DNA of 64,000 nucleotides, taken from the NCBI RefSeq assembly GCF_038637725.1, contig NZ_CP152052.1, forward strand, positions 2,959,501 to 3,023,500. The letters run 5' to 3'. The stretch's first letter is position 1. Each line of letters starts with the position of its first letter. Both the position numbers and the translations under genes were made by a program. The notes below the pieces were generated by a model. The model worked only from the letters and a program-made list of their open reading frames with translations. It ran no database searches and was not told where the DNA came from. The DNA comes from Psychrobacillus sp. FSL H8-0483 (GTDB lineage: Bacteria; Bacillota; Bacilli; Bacillales_A; Planococcaceae). Positions 10,251 through 19,643 of the stretch are shown piece after piece.

Positions 10251-10423
10251 TCACTCTCGTCCTCGGTAATGATGTAGTGTCATTTCGTTCGAAGCGAACC
10301 AAAAAAGTACAAGTGCAGAGTGGGATCCTTGTGCATTTCTTGTGAAATTTTAATGGTGGAAATTGGATATTCAACAGCCGTGATGCAATATAGAAATAAT
10401 GCGTAACACAGCATCTGTTTGAA

Positions 10424-10510
10424 TGGTTTTGTCGCGTTCGAGATGGGCTTTGTCTTGTTCGAAGGGTAGTTTGTCGCGTTCGTAACATGTTTTGTCTCGT
10501 TCAACCATTT
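10424..10510. repeat. four tandem 21-bp units
   Basis: TTTGTC occurs at 10428, 10449, 10470 and 10491, an exact 21-bp period. Each copy is followed by a variant of GCGTTCG and a variable 8-9 bp tail. The left flank (10262-10423) and right flank to 10545 hold nothing I recognise. The period is a multiple of three, so open frames on the minus strand show seven-residue repeats (RTRQ or NxTK), but they lack ribosome-binding sites and cross other repeats. Confidence 0.75.
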
Positions 10511-10545
10511 ATTGGTTTTTTAAAAAAATATTAACTATTATTGGA

Positions 10546-10706
10546 TTTTGCGAGGCGGTGTCAGACTACTGAGAGAAAGCGAGACAGACGAGACCCGCCT
10601 CAGGAAGAGGCGCACTTAGCCTTCCTTCCTATCTTGAGCTACTTCATAACCAACATCGTGTTGGCCCGAGGAGGCTCGTCGCTCGCGAACGCCAGAGCGC
10701 TAAATC
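10546..10706. repeat. GC-rich intergenic repeat, copy G1
   Basis: A GC-rich island in AT-rich surroundings. It contains the shared words AAGCGAGACAGACGAGACCC, CGAGGAGGCT and a perfect internal palindrome CCAACATCGTGTTGG. The same words recur at 21283, 21556 and 26540, in either orientation. There is no coding sense. It lies between the 21-bp tandem units and the trp promoter. Confidence 0.75.
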
Positions 10707-10789
10707 CTAGCGGTAACTAATTAGAATCACATTATTGCGCACTATTTCTAGAAGATGTTGCTCTTTGTTAACTATCTTTAAAATAAAAA

Positions 10790-10818
10790 TTGAATTTTAA
10801 CACTATTTATCATACAAT
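10790..10818 (+). promoter_or_regulatory. sigma-A promoter of the trpEG T-box transcript
   Basis: TTGAAT at 10790-10795, a 17-bp spacer, and TACAAT at 10813-10818, immediately upstream of the T-box leader. Both hexamers differ from consensus by only one or two bases. Confidence 0.7.
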
Positions 10819-10825
10819 TGGCTTT

Positions 10826-11069
10826 AATAAGCAATGACGAAGAATAGTAGCGATGTGAAATGCTGAAGAGAGCTGACGGTTGGTGCAAGTCAGTGCAGAA
10901 CATATAGTGAATGGGCTTCTGAGCTCCAAGGCTGAACATGTTAGTAGGCTTTGGCGTCCGTCTACGTTATAAGACCAGCAAATGTTAGTTTGCAATTAAG
11001 AGGATTACAATAGTAATCAATAAAGGTGGCACCACGGCTCTCCGTCCTTTACGATGGAGGGCCTTTTTG
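10826..11069 (+). promoter_or_regulatory. T-box riboswitch, tRNA-Trp specific, controlling trpEG
   Basis: A stem I with the AGAGAGCTG and GGTTGGTGCAA landmarks is followed by the specifier region GAATGGGCTTCTGAG. TGG at 10912-10914, the Trp codon, occupies the specifier position just before the CTGAG element of stem II. The T-box core AAAGGTGGCACCACGG is at 11022-11037, overlapping the 5' arm of a GGCTCTCCGTC / GATGGAGGGCC terminator that ends in TTTTT at 11069. Uncharged tRNA-Trp would favour the antiterminator and switch on trpEG. The specifier reading is by position and codon, and is consistent with the downstream gene. Confidence 0.92.
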
Positions 11070-11151
11070 TATTCTTTTAACATTATTCAGCTGGTGACCA
11101 AACGCCAAATGAATACAAGTAGAGCCGAGCAGAGAGAAGGAGAGCTGAGTT

Positions 11152-12540
11152 ATGACAGTTGAGACGAGAAGCTTTGAAATGAAAGAAATCGAAGGAGATA
11201 TGATGACGCCTATTTCCATTTATCATTCCTTAAATGGAAAGAAAAAGATGTTATTTGAATCATCTGCTAAGCATGAGGAAAGTGGTCGTTATTCATTTAT
11301 TGCGTTAAATCCAATTGCAGAAATAATTGGGGATCAGTCAGGATATACTCTACAAGTAAATGGAGAACAATTAGAAAAAGGTACAGGTTCTATTTTAGAA
11401 AAATTAAAAAGGATGATACCTTTTCATGAGGAAAGCTATCCCTTTTCTTTCTTTGGAGGAGCGATAGGTTTTTTTGGTTATGAAACTGCTTTTTATTGTG
11501 AGAAAATCGGGGAACTATTGCAAGATGAATTAGAAATGCCAGATATCCATCTCATGTTTTACGATACGTTTGTTGTGTATGATCATTTAAAGCAATCAGT
11601 AACGGTTGCGGCAATTGATCTATTTCAAAAAGGTCGGACACAAAAGGAAATGTCCGATGCAATTGAATTCATCTGTTCTGATTTACAAAAAGGTCTTATT
11701 CATGAAGATGAAACGGAAGCAATGCTTGCATTTCAACCAATGATTGACGAGACAGCATTTGTACAAATGGTCGAAAAAGCAAAAGAACATATTGTGAAAG
11801 GCGATGTATTTCAAATAGTATTATCGCAACGATTTACTTCTCCCTTTAAAGGGAATCCATTTACACTTTATCGTAAGTTACGCACTTCGAATCCATCTCC
11901 CTATATGTTTTATATGGACTTTGAGACATATACGATATTAGGTACTTCACCTGAGAGCTTAGTAAAGGTAAATAACAGATTAGTAACAACTAATCCGATT
12001 GCTGGTACAAAGCCTCGTGGAAAAACGCCTAAGGAGGATGCACAAATAGCAAGAGAATTGCTGAATGACGAAAAAGAAATTGCGGAACATCGTATGTTAG
12101 TTGATCTTGGACGCAATGATATTGGCCGCATTTCAGAAATTGGCTCTGTAAAAATCCAAAAATATATGAAAATAGAATACTATAAATATGTCATGCATAT
12201 CGTCTCAGAAGTAACTGGCCGTTTAAAAGAAGACACTCATTTATTAGATGTGTTAACTGCATGTTTGCCAGCAGGTACTGTTTCTGGTGCGCCAAAAATC
12301 CGAGCGATGCAAATCATTAATCAGTTAGAAAATACAAAACGTGGTGTTTATGCAGGAGCTGTCGGCTATATCTCCGTAACTGGTGACATGGATTTAGCCC
12401 TTGCTATTCGTACGATGGTTGTAAAAAATCATCAAGCACATGTTCAAGCAGGAGCAGGAATTGTGTTTGATTCCATACCGCAAAGTGAATACGAAGAAAC
12501 ATTGAATAAAGCGAAAGCACTCCTGGAGGTGCAACGATGA
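11152..12540 (+). CDS. trpE: anthranilate synthase component I
   Basis: 462 residues, normal length. It converts chorismate plus ammonia/glutamine to anthranilate. The N-terminal LFESS region (about 35-39) corresponds to the tryptophan-feedback site in TrpE proteins. The chorismate-binding domain has GDVFQIVLSQRF (about 219-230), LVDLGRNDIGRIS (about 318-330), LPAGTVSGAPKIRAM (about 371-385) and GAGIVFDSIP near 442. PabB is the close alternative, but the Trp T-box upstream argues for tryptophan synthesis. GAAGGAGA lies before the ATG. It overlaps trpG by 4 bp. No trpD, C, F, B or A follows. Confidence 0.9.
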   Translation: MTVETRSFEMKEIEGDMMTPISIYHSLNGKKKMLFESSAKHEESGRYSFIALNPIAEIIGDQSGYTLQVNGEQLEKGTGSILEKLKRMIPFHEESYPFSFFGGAIGFFGYETAFYCEKIGELLQDELEMPDIHLMFYDTFVVYDHLKQSVTVAAIDLFQKGRTQKEMSDAIEFICSDLQKGLIHEDETEAMLAFQPMIDETAFVQMVEKAKEHIVKGDVFQIVLSQRFTSPFKGNPFTLYRKLRTSNPSPYMFYMDFETYTILGTSPESLVKVNNRLVTTNPIAGTKPRGKTPKEDAQIARELLNDEKEIAEHRMLVDLGRNDIGRISEIGSVKIQKYMKIEYYKYVMHIVSEVTGRLKEDTHLLDVLTACLPAGTVSGAPKIRAMQIINQLENTKRGVYAGAVGYISVTGDMDLALAIRTMVVKNHQAHVQAGAGIVFDSIPQSEYEETLNKAKALLEVQR

Positions 12541-13109
12541 TTTTGTTAATCGATAATTACGATTCCTTTACGTATAATTTATTTCAACAAGTGAGTAGCC
12601 TTGGTAAAGAAGTACAAGTAGTGCGAAATGACGCCATAACAATCGAAGAAATTGAAAATCTACAACCTGAAGCGATAATTATATCTCCTGGCCCTGGGAA
12701 TCCTTCAGAGGCTGGTATATCGATCGAAGTAATTCAACAACTACATGAAAAATATCCAATCCTCGGAATCTGTTTAGGACATCAATCCATTGGAGCAGCA
12801 TTTGGGGCAGATATTATACAGGCCAAAACCATCATGCACGGAAAGTTATCAACGGTTGAACATAATCACTCATCCTTATTCGCGAAGTTGAACGAACCGT
12901 TTTCTGTTATGCGATATCATTCACTTGTCATTGACGAACAAACATTATGTGACAAATTAGAAGTACTTGCTAGAGCAGAAGATGATAAGGAAATTATGGC
13001 CATTAAGCATCGAGACTACCCAGTTTATGGACTTCAATTTCATCCAGAATCTATTGGAACAGAGCAAGGAGATCAATTAATTCAAGCGTTTATAGATACA
13101 ATTAAATAG
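12537..13109 (+). CDS. trpG: anthranilate/aminodeoxychorismate synthase glutamine amidotransferase subunit
   Basis: 190-residue class I glutamine amidotransferase. It carries DNYDSFTYNL at 6-15, PGPGNPSEAG near 52-61, the nucleophile motif LGICLGHQSIGAAFG around Cys79, and YGLQFHPESIGT near 163-174 with the catalytic His/Glu. It supplies ammonia to TrpE. The ATGA overlap with trpE indicates coupled translation. In Bacillus the equivalent subunit is amphibolic, serving also p-aminobenzoate synthesis; no pabB is adjacent here, so whether it is shared with folate synthesis is open. Confidence 0.93.
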   Translation: MILLIDNYDSFTYNLFQQVSSLGKEVQVVRNDAITIEEIENLQPEAIIISPGPGNPSEAGISIEVIQQLHEKYPILGICLGHQSIGAAFGADIIQAKTIMHGKLSTVEHNHSSLFAKLNEPFSVMRYHSLVIDEQTLCDKLEVLARAEDDKEIMAIKHRDYPVYGLQFHPESIGTEQGDQLIQAFIDTIK

Positions 13110-13110
13110 T

Positions 13111-13153
13111 AAAAAGCTGCTTAATCTCAAAATTAGAGACTAAGCAGCTTTTG
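13111..13153. terminator. bidirectional terminator between trpG and leuS
   Basis: AAAAAGCTGCTTA...TAAGCAGCTTTT hairpin with A/T runs on both flanks, positioned between converging genes. Confidence 0.92.
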
Positions 13154-13158
13154 TTTTA

Positions 13159-15570
13159 TCAAATAACGATATTCACCATTTTACCTGGGATTGCAATGAT
13201 TTTCTTCACTTCTTGCCCTTCAAGCCATTGTTGAACTTGTTCCGAAGCAAGTGCTAATGCTTCCAATTCATCTTTCGTAGCATCTTTAGCAACAAGTAAC
13301 TTCGCGCGTACTTTCCCTTTAATTTGTACAGGAATTTCCACTTCATTGTCCACTAATTTTGACTCATCAAACGTAGGCCATGATTCATACGTAATTGTAT
13401 CCTCATGCCCCAAAATACTCCAAAGCTCTTCTGCAATATGCGGTACGATTGGAGAAATTAGTTTCACAAATCCTTCTACATACTCTTTCGCGATAAGGTC
13501 TGCTTTATATCCTTCATTAATGAATACCATCATTTGTGAAATAGCAGTATTATAATGCATTGCTTCATAGTCTTCTGTCACTTTTTTGACTGTTTGGTGA
13601 TACACTTTTTCCATATTTTCCGAGGAAGTATCACTTACTTTAGTGCTAAGCTTCCCATTCTCATCGACCAACAAACGCCAAATACGATCTAGGAATCTTC
13701 TTGATCCGTCAAGTCCGTTTGTGGACCATGGTTTAGAAGAATCAAGTGGTCCCATGAACATTTCATATAAACGAAGAGAATCAGCACCATGACTTTTCAC
13801 GATATCATCCGGATTCACTACATTTCCTTTTGATTTAGACATTTTTTCATTATTCTCCCCAAGAATCATACCCTGGTTAAATAGCTTTTGGAATGGCTCT
13901 TTCGTTGTGACAACACCAATGTCATAAAGGAATTTATGCCAGAAACGCGCGTACAATAAATGCAATACAGCATGCTCTGCTCCACCTACATAAATATCTA
14001 CAGGAAGCCAGCGTTTCACTAGTTCTGGATCAATTAGTGCTTCGTCATTGTTAGGATCGATATAACGTAAGTAATACCAGCAGCTACCTGCCCATTGTGG
14101 CATCGTATTAGTTTCACGACGTCCTTTTTTCCCTGTTACTGGGTCTACAACGTTTACCCATTCTGTAATATTTGCAAGTGGTGATTCGCCTGTTCCACTT
14201 GGCTTAATATCCGTTGTTACTGGCAACATTAGTGGTAGTTCAGATTCATCTACTGCTGTTGAAGTACCATCTTCCCAATGGATAATTGGAATTGGTTCAC
14301 CCCAATAGCGTTGACGGCTAAATAACCAATCGCGTAGACGATACGTAATTTTCTTTTCACCTTTTCCGTTTGCTTCAAACCATTCAATTGCTTTGGCAAT
14401 CGCTTGTTCTTTGTTTAAACCATTTAAGAAATCTGAGTTAATAAGTGTACCATCTTCTGTATAAGCCGATTCCTCGATACTTCCACCAGAAACAACTTCT
14501 ACAATTGGTAAATCGAATTGTTTTGCAAATTCATAATCACGCTCATCATGGGCGGGAACTGCCATAATTGCACCTGTTCCGTATGTCGCCAATACATAAT
14601 CAGCAATCCAAATTGGCATTTTTTCTCCGCTTACTGGATTGATTGCATAAGCGCCAGTGAATACACCTGTCTTATGTTTTGCAAGGTCGGTACGCTCTAA
14701 ATCACTTTTCAGTTTTACTTGATCTTTATAAGCTTGCACTGCATCCATCTGTTCAGCAGTCGTAATCGCATCTACTAGCTTATGTTCTGGCGCCAATACT
14801 GCGTAAGTTGCACCAAAAATAGTATCTGGGCGAGTTGTAAAAGCACGGAACGATTCATTCGTGCCGTCTACTTCAAAGTCTAGCTCAGCACCTCCTGAAC
14901 GGCCAATCCAGTTACGTTGCATTTCTTTTAAGCTTTCTGGCCAGTCAAGGTCATCTAAATCTTCTAAAAGTCTATCTGCATAAGCAGTTATACGAAGTAC
15001 CCATTGACGCATTGGGCGGCGTTCTACTGGATGTCCCCCACGCTCTGATAATCCATCTATTACTTCTTCATTTGCCAAAACAGTTCCTAATGCAGGACAC
15101 CAGTTTACTGGCACTTCATCAACATAAGCTAACCCTTTTTTGTAGAGCTGGATAAAAATCCATTGCGTCCATTTATAGTAAGATGGATCAGTCGTATTTA
15201 CTTCTCTATCCCAGTCAAATGAAAAACCAAGATCCGTCATTTGGCGTTTAAATGTAGCGATATTCTTTGCTGTAAATTCTGCAGGGTCGTTACCCGTATC
15301 GATTGCATACTGCTCTGCAGGAAGTCCGAAAGCATCCCAACCCATCGGATGAAGTACGTTATAACCTTGCTTACGTTTGAATGCACTTAAAATGTCTGTA
15401 GCAATATAACCTAGTGGATGACCAACGTGCAAACCAACTCCAGAAGGATATGGGAACATATCTAATGCATAAAATTTAGGTTTCGAAGGGTCATCGATCA
15501 TTTTATACGTCTTGTTTTCATTCCAATAATTTTGCCATTTTTTTTCGATTACTTCATGATTAAAGCTCAT
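13159..15570 (-). CDS. leuS: leucyl-tRNA synthetase
   Basis: 803 residues, the bacterial class Ia length. The HIGH-type motif HVGHPLGY is near residue 48-55; the CP1 editing domain lies about 225-415 with [19 protein letters not shown] near its start; KMSKSKGN occurs near 577-584; a C-terminal tRNA-binding domain follows. It charges tRNA-Leu in the cytoplasm. Expression is controlled by the T-box leader immediately upstream. AGGAGG precedes the ATG. Confidence 0.98.
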   Translation of the reverse strand: MSFNHEVIEKKWQNYWNENKTYKMIDDPSKPKFYALDMFPYPSGVGLHVGHPLGYIATDILSAFKRKQGYNVLHPMGWDAFGLPAEQYAIDTGNDPAEFTAKNIATFKRQMTDLGFSFDWDREVNTTDPSYYKWTQWIFIQLYKKGLAYVDEVPVNWCPALGTVLANEEVIDGLSERGGHPVERRPMRQWVLRITAYADRLLEDLDDLDWPESLKEMQRNWIGRSGGAELDFEVDGTNESFRAFTTRPDTIFGATYAVLAPEHKLVDAITTAEQMDAVQAYKDQVKLKSDLERTDLAKHKTGVFTGAYAINPVSGEKMPIWIADYVLATYGTGAIMAVPAHDERDYEFAKQFDLPIVEVVSGGSIEESAYTEDGTLINSDFLNGLNKEQAIAKAIEWFEANGKGEKKITYRLRDWLFSRQRYWGEPIPIIHWEDGTSTAVDESELPLMLPVTTDIKPSGTGESPLANITEWVNVVDPVTGKKGRRETNTMPQWAGSCWYYLRYIDPNNDEALIDPELVKRWLPVDIYVGGAEHAVLHLLYARFWHKFLYDIGVVTTKEPFQKLFNQGMILGENNEKMSKSKGNVVNPDDIVKSHGADSLRLYEMFMGPLDSSKPWSTNGLDGSRRFLDRIWRLLVDENGKLSTKVSDTSSENMEKVYHQTVKKVTEDYEAMHYNTAISQMMVFINEGYKADLIAKEYVEGFVKLISPIVPHIAEELWSILGHEDTITYESWPTFDESKLVDNEVEIPVQIKGKVRAKLLVAKDATKDELEALALASEQVQQWLEGQEVKKIIAIPGKMVNIVI

Positions 15571-15590
15571 TAAAATTCCTCCTCAAATTA

Positions 15591-15865
15591 AAAAAACTCG
15601 CCCCTTAAAAAACTAAGGGACGAGAGTATATACTCACGCGGTACCACCCAAATTAGTGAAAACTTCACTCAACTTGATTCCTTAACGCGGAAAACGGTAT
15701 AAGCTACTCTTCGTTCACTTATACAGACTCAAAGGCGAGTTCAATAGGGCATTTCACTAACTTTCACCAACCGTTAGCTCTCTAAAGAAATACAGTCTAT
15801 TTACTAATCCTTGTCGACGTCTTGTTATTACTTCGTATTTTAGAGGAAATATCATGAAATAGCAA
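15591..15865 (-). promoter_or_regulatory. T-box riboswitch (Leu, CUC specifier) and promoter for leuS
   Basis: Read on the minus strand: promoter TTGCTA at 15865-15860, a 17-bp gap and TAAAAT at 15842-15837. Stem I follows with AGAGAGCTAACGGTTGGTG. The specifier region is GAACTCGCCTTTGAGT, with CTC (Leu) complementary to 15739-15737. The T-box GGGTGGTACCGCG is complementary to 15649-15637, and the terminator is CTCGTCCCTTA / TAAGGGGCGAG plus T-run (15625-15591). The arrangement is a complete, ordinary leucine T-box. Confidence 0.93.
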
Positions 15866-15869
15866 GTTT

Positions 15870-16637
15870 TTATTGCGACGTGTATCCACCATCTAATACA
15901 ACTGCTTGACCTGTCATTCCTTTTGCTGCATCACTTGCTAAAAATAAGGTTAGATCAGCAATTTCCTTCACATCTAACAAACGTTTCTGAGGAACTAAAG
16001 GAAATAATACTTCCTCTAGAACGGATTCAACTGGAACATTACGTGTGCTTGCAAGATCCAGGAATTGGTTACGTACAAGTGGTGTATCCACATATCCTGG
16101 GCAAACTGCGTTTACTGTAATTCCATCGGCAGCTGTTTCCAGTGCAGCGACTTTTGTTAAACCAATTACACCATGCTTGGCAGAATTATAGGCTGCTTTC
16201 CCAGCAAAGCCGATTAAACCATTTATAGAAGCCATATTGATGATCCTTCCAAAGCCTTCCTTACGCATATGTGGGAGAACATGCTTAATTGCAACAAATG
16301 GTGCTGTTAGCATAATTTTCACTAATAGTTCGAAGCGTTCTGTTGGGAAGTCTTCTAGCATTGCAACGTGCTGCATTCCAGCATTATTTATTAATATATC
16401 AATTCGTCCATACTCTTCTAACGTTCTATTAATAGAATGAATAATATCTTCTTCGTTTGTCACATCACATTTCACACCAAGTACATCATCACCAAGTGAT
16501 GATGCAGCGCGTTTTACCTTCTCTTCATTAATATCAGTTAAAACAACCTTCGCACCAGCTTTATAAAATTCCTGTGCAACTTCAAACCCTATCCCTTGAG
16601 CTGCTCCAGTGATGAGAAGTACTCTATCTTTTACCAT
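15870..16637 (-). CDS. bdhA: 3-hydroxybutyrate dehydrogenase (SDR family)
   Basis: 255 residues. Classical short-chain dehydrogenase: NAD-binding TGAAQGIG near 11-18, NNAG near 88-91, catalytic Ser in NMASINGLIG near 140, and YNSAKHG with catalytic Tyr/Lys near 154-160. It oxidises D-3-hydroxybutyrate to acetoacetate with NAD. It is the last gene of a minus-strand operon with scoA, scoB and a GntP-type permease, the same set as B. subtilis yxjC-scoA-scoB-yxjF. The substrate is inferred from that context and close family resemblance. Confidence 0.9.
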   Translation of the reverse strand: MVKDRVLLITGAAQGIGFEVAQEFYKAGAKVVLTDINEEKVKRAASSLGDDVLGVKCDVTNEEDIIHSINRTLEEYGRIDILINNAGMQHVAMLEDFPTERFELLVKIMLTAPFVAIKHVLPHMRKEGFGRIINMASINGLIGFAGKAAYNSAKHGVIGLTKVAALETAADGITVNAVCPGYVDTPLVRNQFLDLASTRNVPVESVLEEVLFPLVPQKRLLDVKEIADLTLFLASDAAKGMTGQAVVLDGGYTSQ

Positions 16638-16684
16638 ACGTTTACCTCCAAAAATCAGCCATTAAGCTCTTTGGGCTGAAAAAA

Positions 16685-18019
16685 TTAAATACCTAAACCA
16701 AGAGAGAATAATATAATTGCAATAACTACTCCTAGTGCTGGCACTACTACAGTAGTTGCAGCTACGGACCAATATGCCGCACTATGTTTTTCTCCACAGA
16801 TTGATTGAATGGTAGTTACTACGTATCCATTATGTGGCAATGAATCAAGTGCACCTGATGAAATTGCGACTACCCTGTGCAACGCTTCAGGATTTACACC
16901 CATATCCATATAATGTGGCGCCAATAATGGTAAAGCGATTGTTTGACCGCCAGAGGAAGATCCAGTCATACCAGCAATTACGGATACCGCAATAGCAGCT
17001 CCGATTAAAGGAGAGCCTGGAATATTTGTCATTGCTTCAACAGCAGTTGTGAATGCAGGTACATTTTTTGCAACTCCTCCGAAACCAACAACTGCTGCAG
17101 TATTACCGATTGCAATAATTGCCCCCACAGTACCAGCTGAAAATGCCTCCCAGAAATTTTTCGAATACTTTCTGCCTACAAAATAAGTTGCGATAACTCC
17201 TCCAAGTAGCGCTATAATCAAGGCAGATTGCGCAAGTTTATCATGGAAGATATATGAAATCACTAACACAACAAGTAAAGGAATCATAGCTAAAAATGGA
17301 TTAGGTAAACTTCTTGACGTATCAAATGTTGGGTCCGTCTCACGCCCCATAAATCTTTCACCTTTATTAACAGCTCCCTGGATAATACGTTTCAGCCACC
17401 AATATCCAAAAATCGCCATAAATGCTGCTACTATAATACTTACTTCCCACCCTGCATAAGCGTTGGTTCCTAAAAATTGAATCGGAATCCAGTTTTGTAT
17501 TTCAGGAGATCCTGCGGATGTCATCGTAAACGTAACTGAACCTAATGCTAATGTCGCTGGAATAAAACGTCGTGGTAAGTCTGCTTGCTTAAACAATGAA
17601 ATTGCCATTGGGTATACAGAGAATGCAACAACGAACAGACTTACGCCTCCATATGTAAGAACGGCACAGGCGATAACGATGGCAAGTACTGCATATTTCA
17701 TCCCTAATTTATCGACAATCCATTTGGACACTGAATCTGCTGCTCCGCTATCTTCCATGACTTTACCAAAGACAGCCCCTAGTAAGAACATCATATACCA
17801 GGACGCTATAAACCCTGTAAAACCTGTCATATAACTTGTTACAAAATCAGCTTCTCCTTCACCAGCCAACTGCTTAAATAACGGCATTCCACTCGTCACC
17901 GCAACTAGCAATGCAGATATTGGTCCTGCTATTAATATATTTACACCTTTCATTGTCAAGATGATAAGTAAAGCTAAGCCTCCAATAAGGCCGATCATAC
18001 TTAATGCTTCCATGAACAA
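16685..18019 (-). CDS. GntP-family permease (probable hydroxybutyrate/short-chain acid uptake, YxjC-like)
   Basis: 444 residues with about twelve hydrophobic segments and the GntP-family glycine-rich loops (GMTGSSSGGQTIALPLLAP near 350-368; HNGYVVTTIQSICG near 394-407). It lies between scoB (28 bp upstream) and bdhA (47 bp downstream), so the natural substrate is probably 3-hydroxybutyrate or acetoacetate, by analogy with yxjC. Gluconate, the family's namesake substrate, is less likely in this context. Gene order differs from B. subtilis, where the permease gene is first. Confidence 0.85.
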   Translation of the reverse strand: MFMEALSMIGLIGGLALLIILTMKGVNILIAGPISALLVAVTSGMPLFKQLAGEGEADFVTSYMTGFTGFIASWYMMFLLGAVFGKVMEDSGAADSVSKWIVDKLGMKYAVLAIVIACAVLTYGGVSLFVVAFSVYPMAISLFKQADLPRRFIPATLALGSVTFTMTSAGSPEIQNWIPIQFLGTNAYAGWEVSIIVAAFMAIFGYWWLKRIIQGAVNKGERFMGRETDPTFDTSRSLPNPFLAMIPLLVVLVISYIFHDKLAQSALIIALLGGVIATYFVGRKYSKNFWEAFSAGTVGAIIAIGNTAAVVGFGGVAKNVPAFTTAVEAMTNIPGSPLIGAAIAVSVIAGMTGSSSGGQTIALPLLAPHYMDMGVNPEALHRVVAISSGALDSLPHNGYVVTTIQSICGEKHSAAYWSVAATTVVVPALGVVIAIILFSLGLGI

Positions 18020-18047
18020 ATCCCCCCGATTGTTTTATAAAGATGAG

Positions 18048-18707
18048 TTAAAATCTAACATTTTCTTGCACATTATCTATATTTAATGGAGCTTCTGTGG
18101 AATCAATGATGTCTTGTACAGTGAACCCCTCAAACACTTCTCGCAGTACAAGTCCTTCTGGTGTCACTTCAATAGTGGCACGTTCCGTAATAATTTTGTT
18201 GACTACCCCTTTACCTGTCAAAGGAAGGGAACATGATTTTTTTATTTTTGGTGAACCGTCCTTAGCTACATGATCCATAATAACGATAATTTTTTTGGCA
18301 CCATGCACTAGATCCATAGCACCACCCATGCCCTTAATCATTTTTCCAGGTATCATCCAGTTGGCTAGATCTCCTTTTTCAGAAACCTCCATACCTCCTA
18401 GAATTGCCACATCGACATGTCCTCCACGTATCATGGCAAATGATTCCGCACTTGAGAAGAATGCAGAACCCGGTATCGTTGTCACGGTTTCTTTCCCAGC
18501 ATTGATTAAATCTGGATCTACTTCTTCTTCAGTTGGATACGGCCCAATGCCAAGCAACCCGTTTTCCGATTGCAACACTACCGTCTTATTTGGTGAAATA
18601 TAATTGGCAACTAGTGTAGGAATACCTATGCCTAAATTCACGTAATTCCCATCATCAATTTCTTTCTCTGCACGAATTGCAATTCGTTCTCTGCTTGATA
18701 AAGTCAC
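18048..18707 (-). CDS. scoB: succinyl-CoA:3-ketoacid CoA-transferase subunit B
   Basis: 219 residues. It carries the CoA-transferase beta-subunit signature [13 protein letters not shown] near residues 47-59, whose glutamate forms the covalent CoA intermediate, and [23 protein letters not shown] near 95-117. With ScoA it moves CoA from succinyl-CoA to acetoacetate. Its ATG follows scoA by 16 bp and is preceded by GGGAGG. Confidence 0.95.
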   Translation of the reverse strand: MTLSSRERIAIRAEKEIDDGNYVNLGIGIPTLVANYISPNKTVVLQSENGLLGIGPYPTEEEVDPDLINAGKETVTTIPGSAFFSSAESFAMIRGGHVDVAILGGMEVSEKGDLANWMIPGKMIKGMGGAMDLVHGAKKIIVIMDHVAKDGSPKIKKSCSLPLTGKGVVNKIITERATIEVTPEGLVLREVFEGFTVQDIIDSTEAPLNIDNVQENVRF

Positions 18708-18723
18708 TTTACATTCCTCCCAT

Positions 18724-19413
18724 CTATGAACGTGTCATTAATCGTTCAATCCGTTTTTCTTGTTCAGCTTGTAACAGTCCTTGTACATAAATGCTTGGTG
18801 TATGAATAGTGGAAGGAGCTAAATTCCCTGTTTCCACAATCTCTTCTACTTCAGCAATTGTAAACTTTCCTGCCGCCGCCATCATTGGATTAAAGTTTTG
18901 TGCCGTTTTGTTATAGATTAGATTTCCAAATTTATCTGCCTTAGCAGCACGAATAAGAGCAAAATCTGCACGTAAAGATTCTTCTAAAACATACTCTTTC
19001 CCATCAAAAATACGAATCTCTTTTCCATCTGCTATCGGTGTGCCAACTCCTGCTGGCGTGAAAAATGCTGGGATACCTGCTCCACCAGCTCTAATTTTTT
19101 CTGCAAGCGTTCCTTGAGGAGTTAACTCTACTTCAATCTCACCTGCTAATACTTGTCGTTCAAATTCTTTATTTTCTCCTACATAAGAACCAATCATTTT
19201 TTTTATTTGCTTGTTATTCAATAAAAGCCCTAATCCCCATTCATCGACTCCACAGTTGTTTGAAATGACAGTTAAATCCTTAACACCTTTCTCCACTAGC
19301 GCAAGAATTAGTTGTTCCGGAATTCCTACCAAACCGAAACCACCGACCATTATTGTTGCACCATCTTGAATTTCCATTACCGCTTCCTCTGCAGAAGAAT
19401 ATATCGGTTTCAT
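18724..19413 (-). CDS. scoA: succinyl-CoA:3-ketoacid CoA-transferase subunit A
   Basis: 229 residues with the alpha-subunit signature [16 protein letters not shown] (about 20-35) and the [16 protein letters not shown] loop (about 110-125). First gene of the scoA-scoB-permease-bdhA operon. GGGGG lies before the ATG. Upstream, a cre-like palindrome (19447-19460) suggests carbon catabolite control, and the divergently placed activator gene ends about 230 bp away on the same strand. Confidence 0.95.
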   Translation of the reverse strand: MKPIYSSAEEAVMEIQDGATIMVGGFGLVGIPEQLILALVEKGVKDLTVISNNCGVDEWGLGLLLNNKQIKKMIGSYVGENKEFERQVLAGEIEVELTPQGTLAEKIRAGGAGIPAFFTPAGVGTPIADGKEIRIFDGKEYVLEESLRADFALIRAAKADKFGNLIYNKTAQNFNPMMAAAGKFTIAEVEEIVETGNLAPSTIHTPSIYVQGLLQAEQEKRIERLMTRS

Positions 19414-19446
19414 TGGAACGTCCCCCTTACATTATTGACACTATAA

Positions 19447-19460
19447 TAAAAGCGCTTTCA
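19447..19460. promoter_or_regulatory. cre-like site (CcpA operator) upstream of scoA
   Basis: TGAAAGCGCTTTTA on the minus strand matches the TGWAANCGNTNWCA consensus with one mismatch, 34 bp upstream of the scoA start codon, a location suited to repression. Found by eye; no binding data. Confidence 0.6.
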
Positions 19461-19597
19461 TAGGTTATTAAAACATATTCAAAATATTCGAGCAATAGCA
19501 CTTGTGACAACTTTTAGACTCAAAATTTCCTTTAAAATCTGAAACATCGGAATTTTATTGCAATAAAATAAAGTTACATTATAGTTTACGGCAAATA

Positions 19598-19640
19598 TAA
19601 AATTCCGATTTTCTGGATTGTAGTCCAAAAAACCGGAATT
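19598..19640 (-). terminator. terminator after the PAS/AAA+ activator gene
   Basis: AATTCCG...CGGAATT arms enclose a second pairing GGACT/AATCC, and TTTTATATTT follows on the minus strand. A further CGGAATTTTATT hairpin half lies at 19551-19573 near the scoA promoter region, so a regulatory role for these AATTCCG words is possible. I see no clear -24/-12 (sigma54) promoter between 19414 and 19643. Confidence 0.65.
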
Positions 19641-19643
19641 AGG

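Noticed and set aside
10153-10504. Minus-strand frames of 74 and 111 codons with heptapeptide repeats
   Set aside because: They arise from the 21-bp tandem array and continue into repeat A1; no start signal, and composition does not match neighbouring genes.
10424-10510. Possible CRISPR array
   Set aside because: Units are 21 bp head to tail with 8-9 bp variable parts; there are no spacers of 26-40 bp, the repeats are not conserved, and no cas gene is in the window.
19414-19643. Sigma54 promoter upstream of scoA
   Set aside because: TTGTCACAAGTGCTATTGC was tested but the GG-like and GC elements are not 12 bp apart; no other candidate was found.
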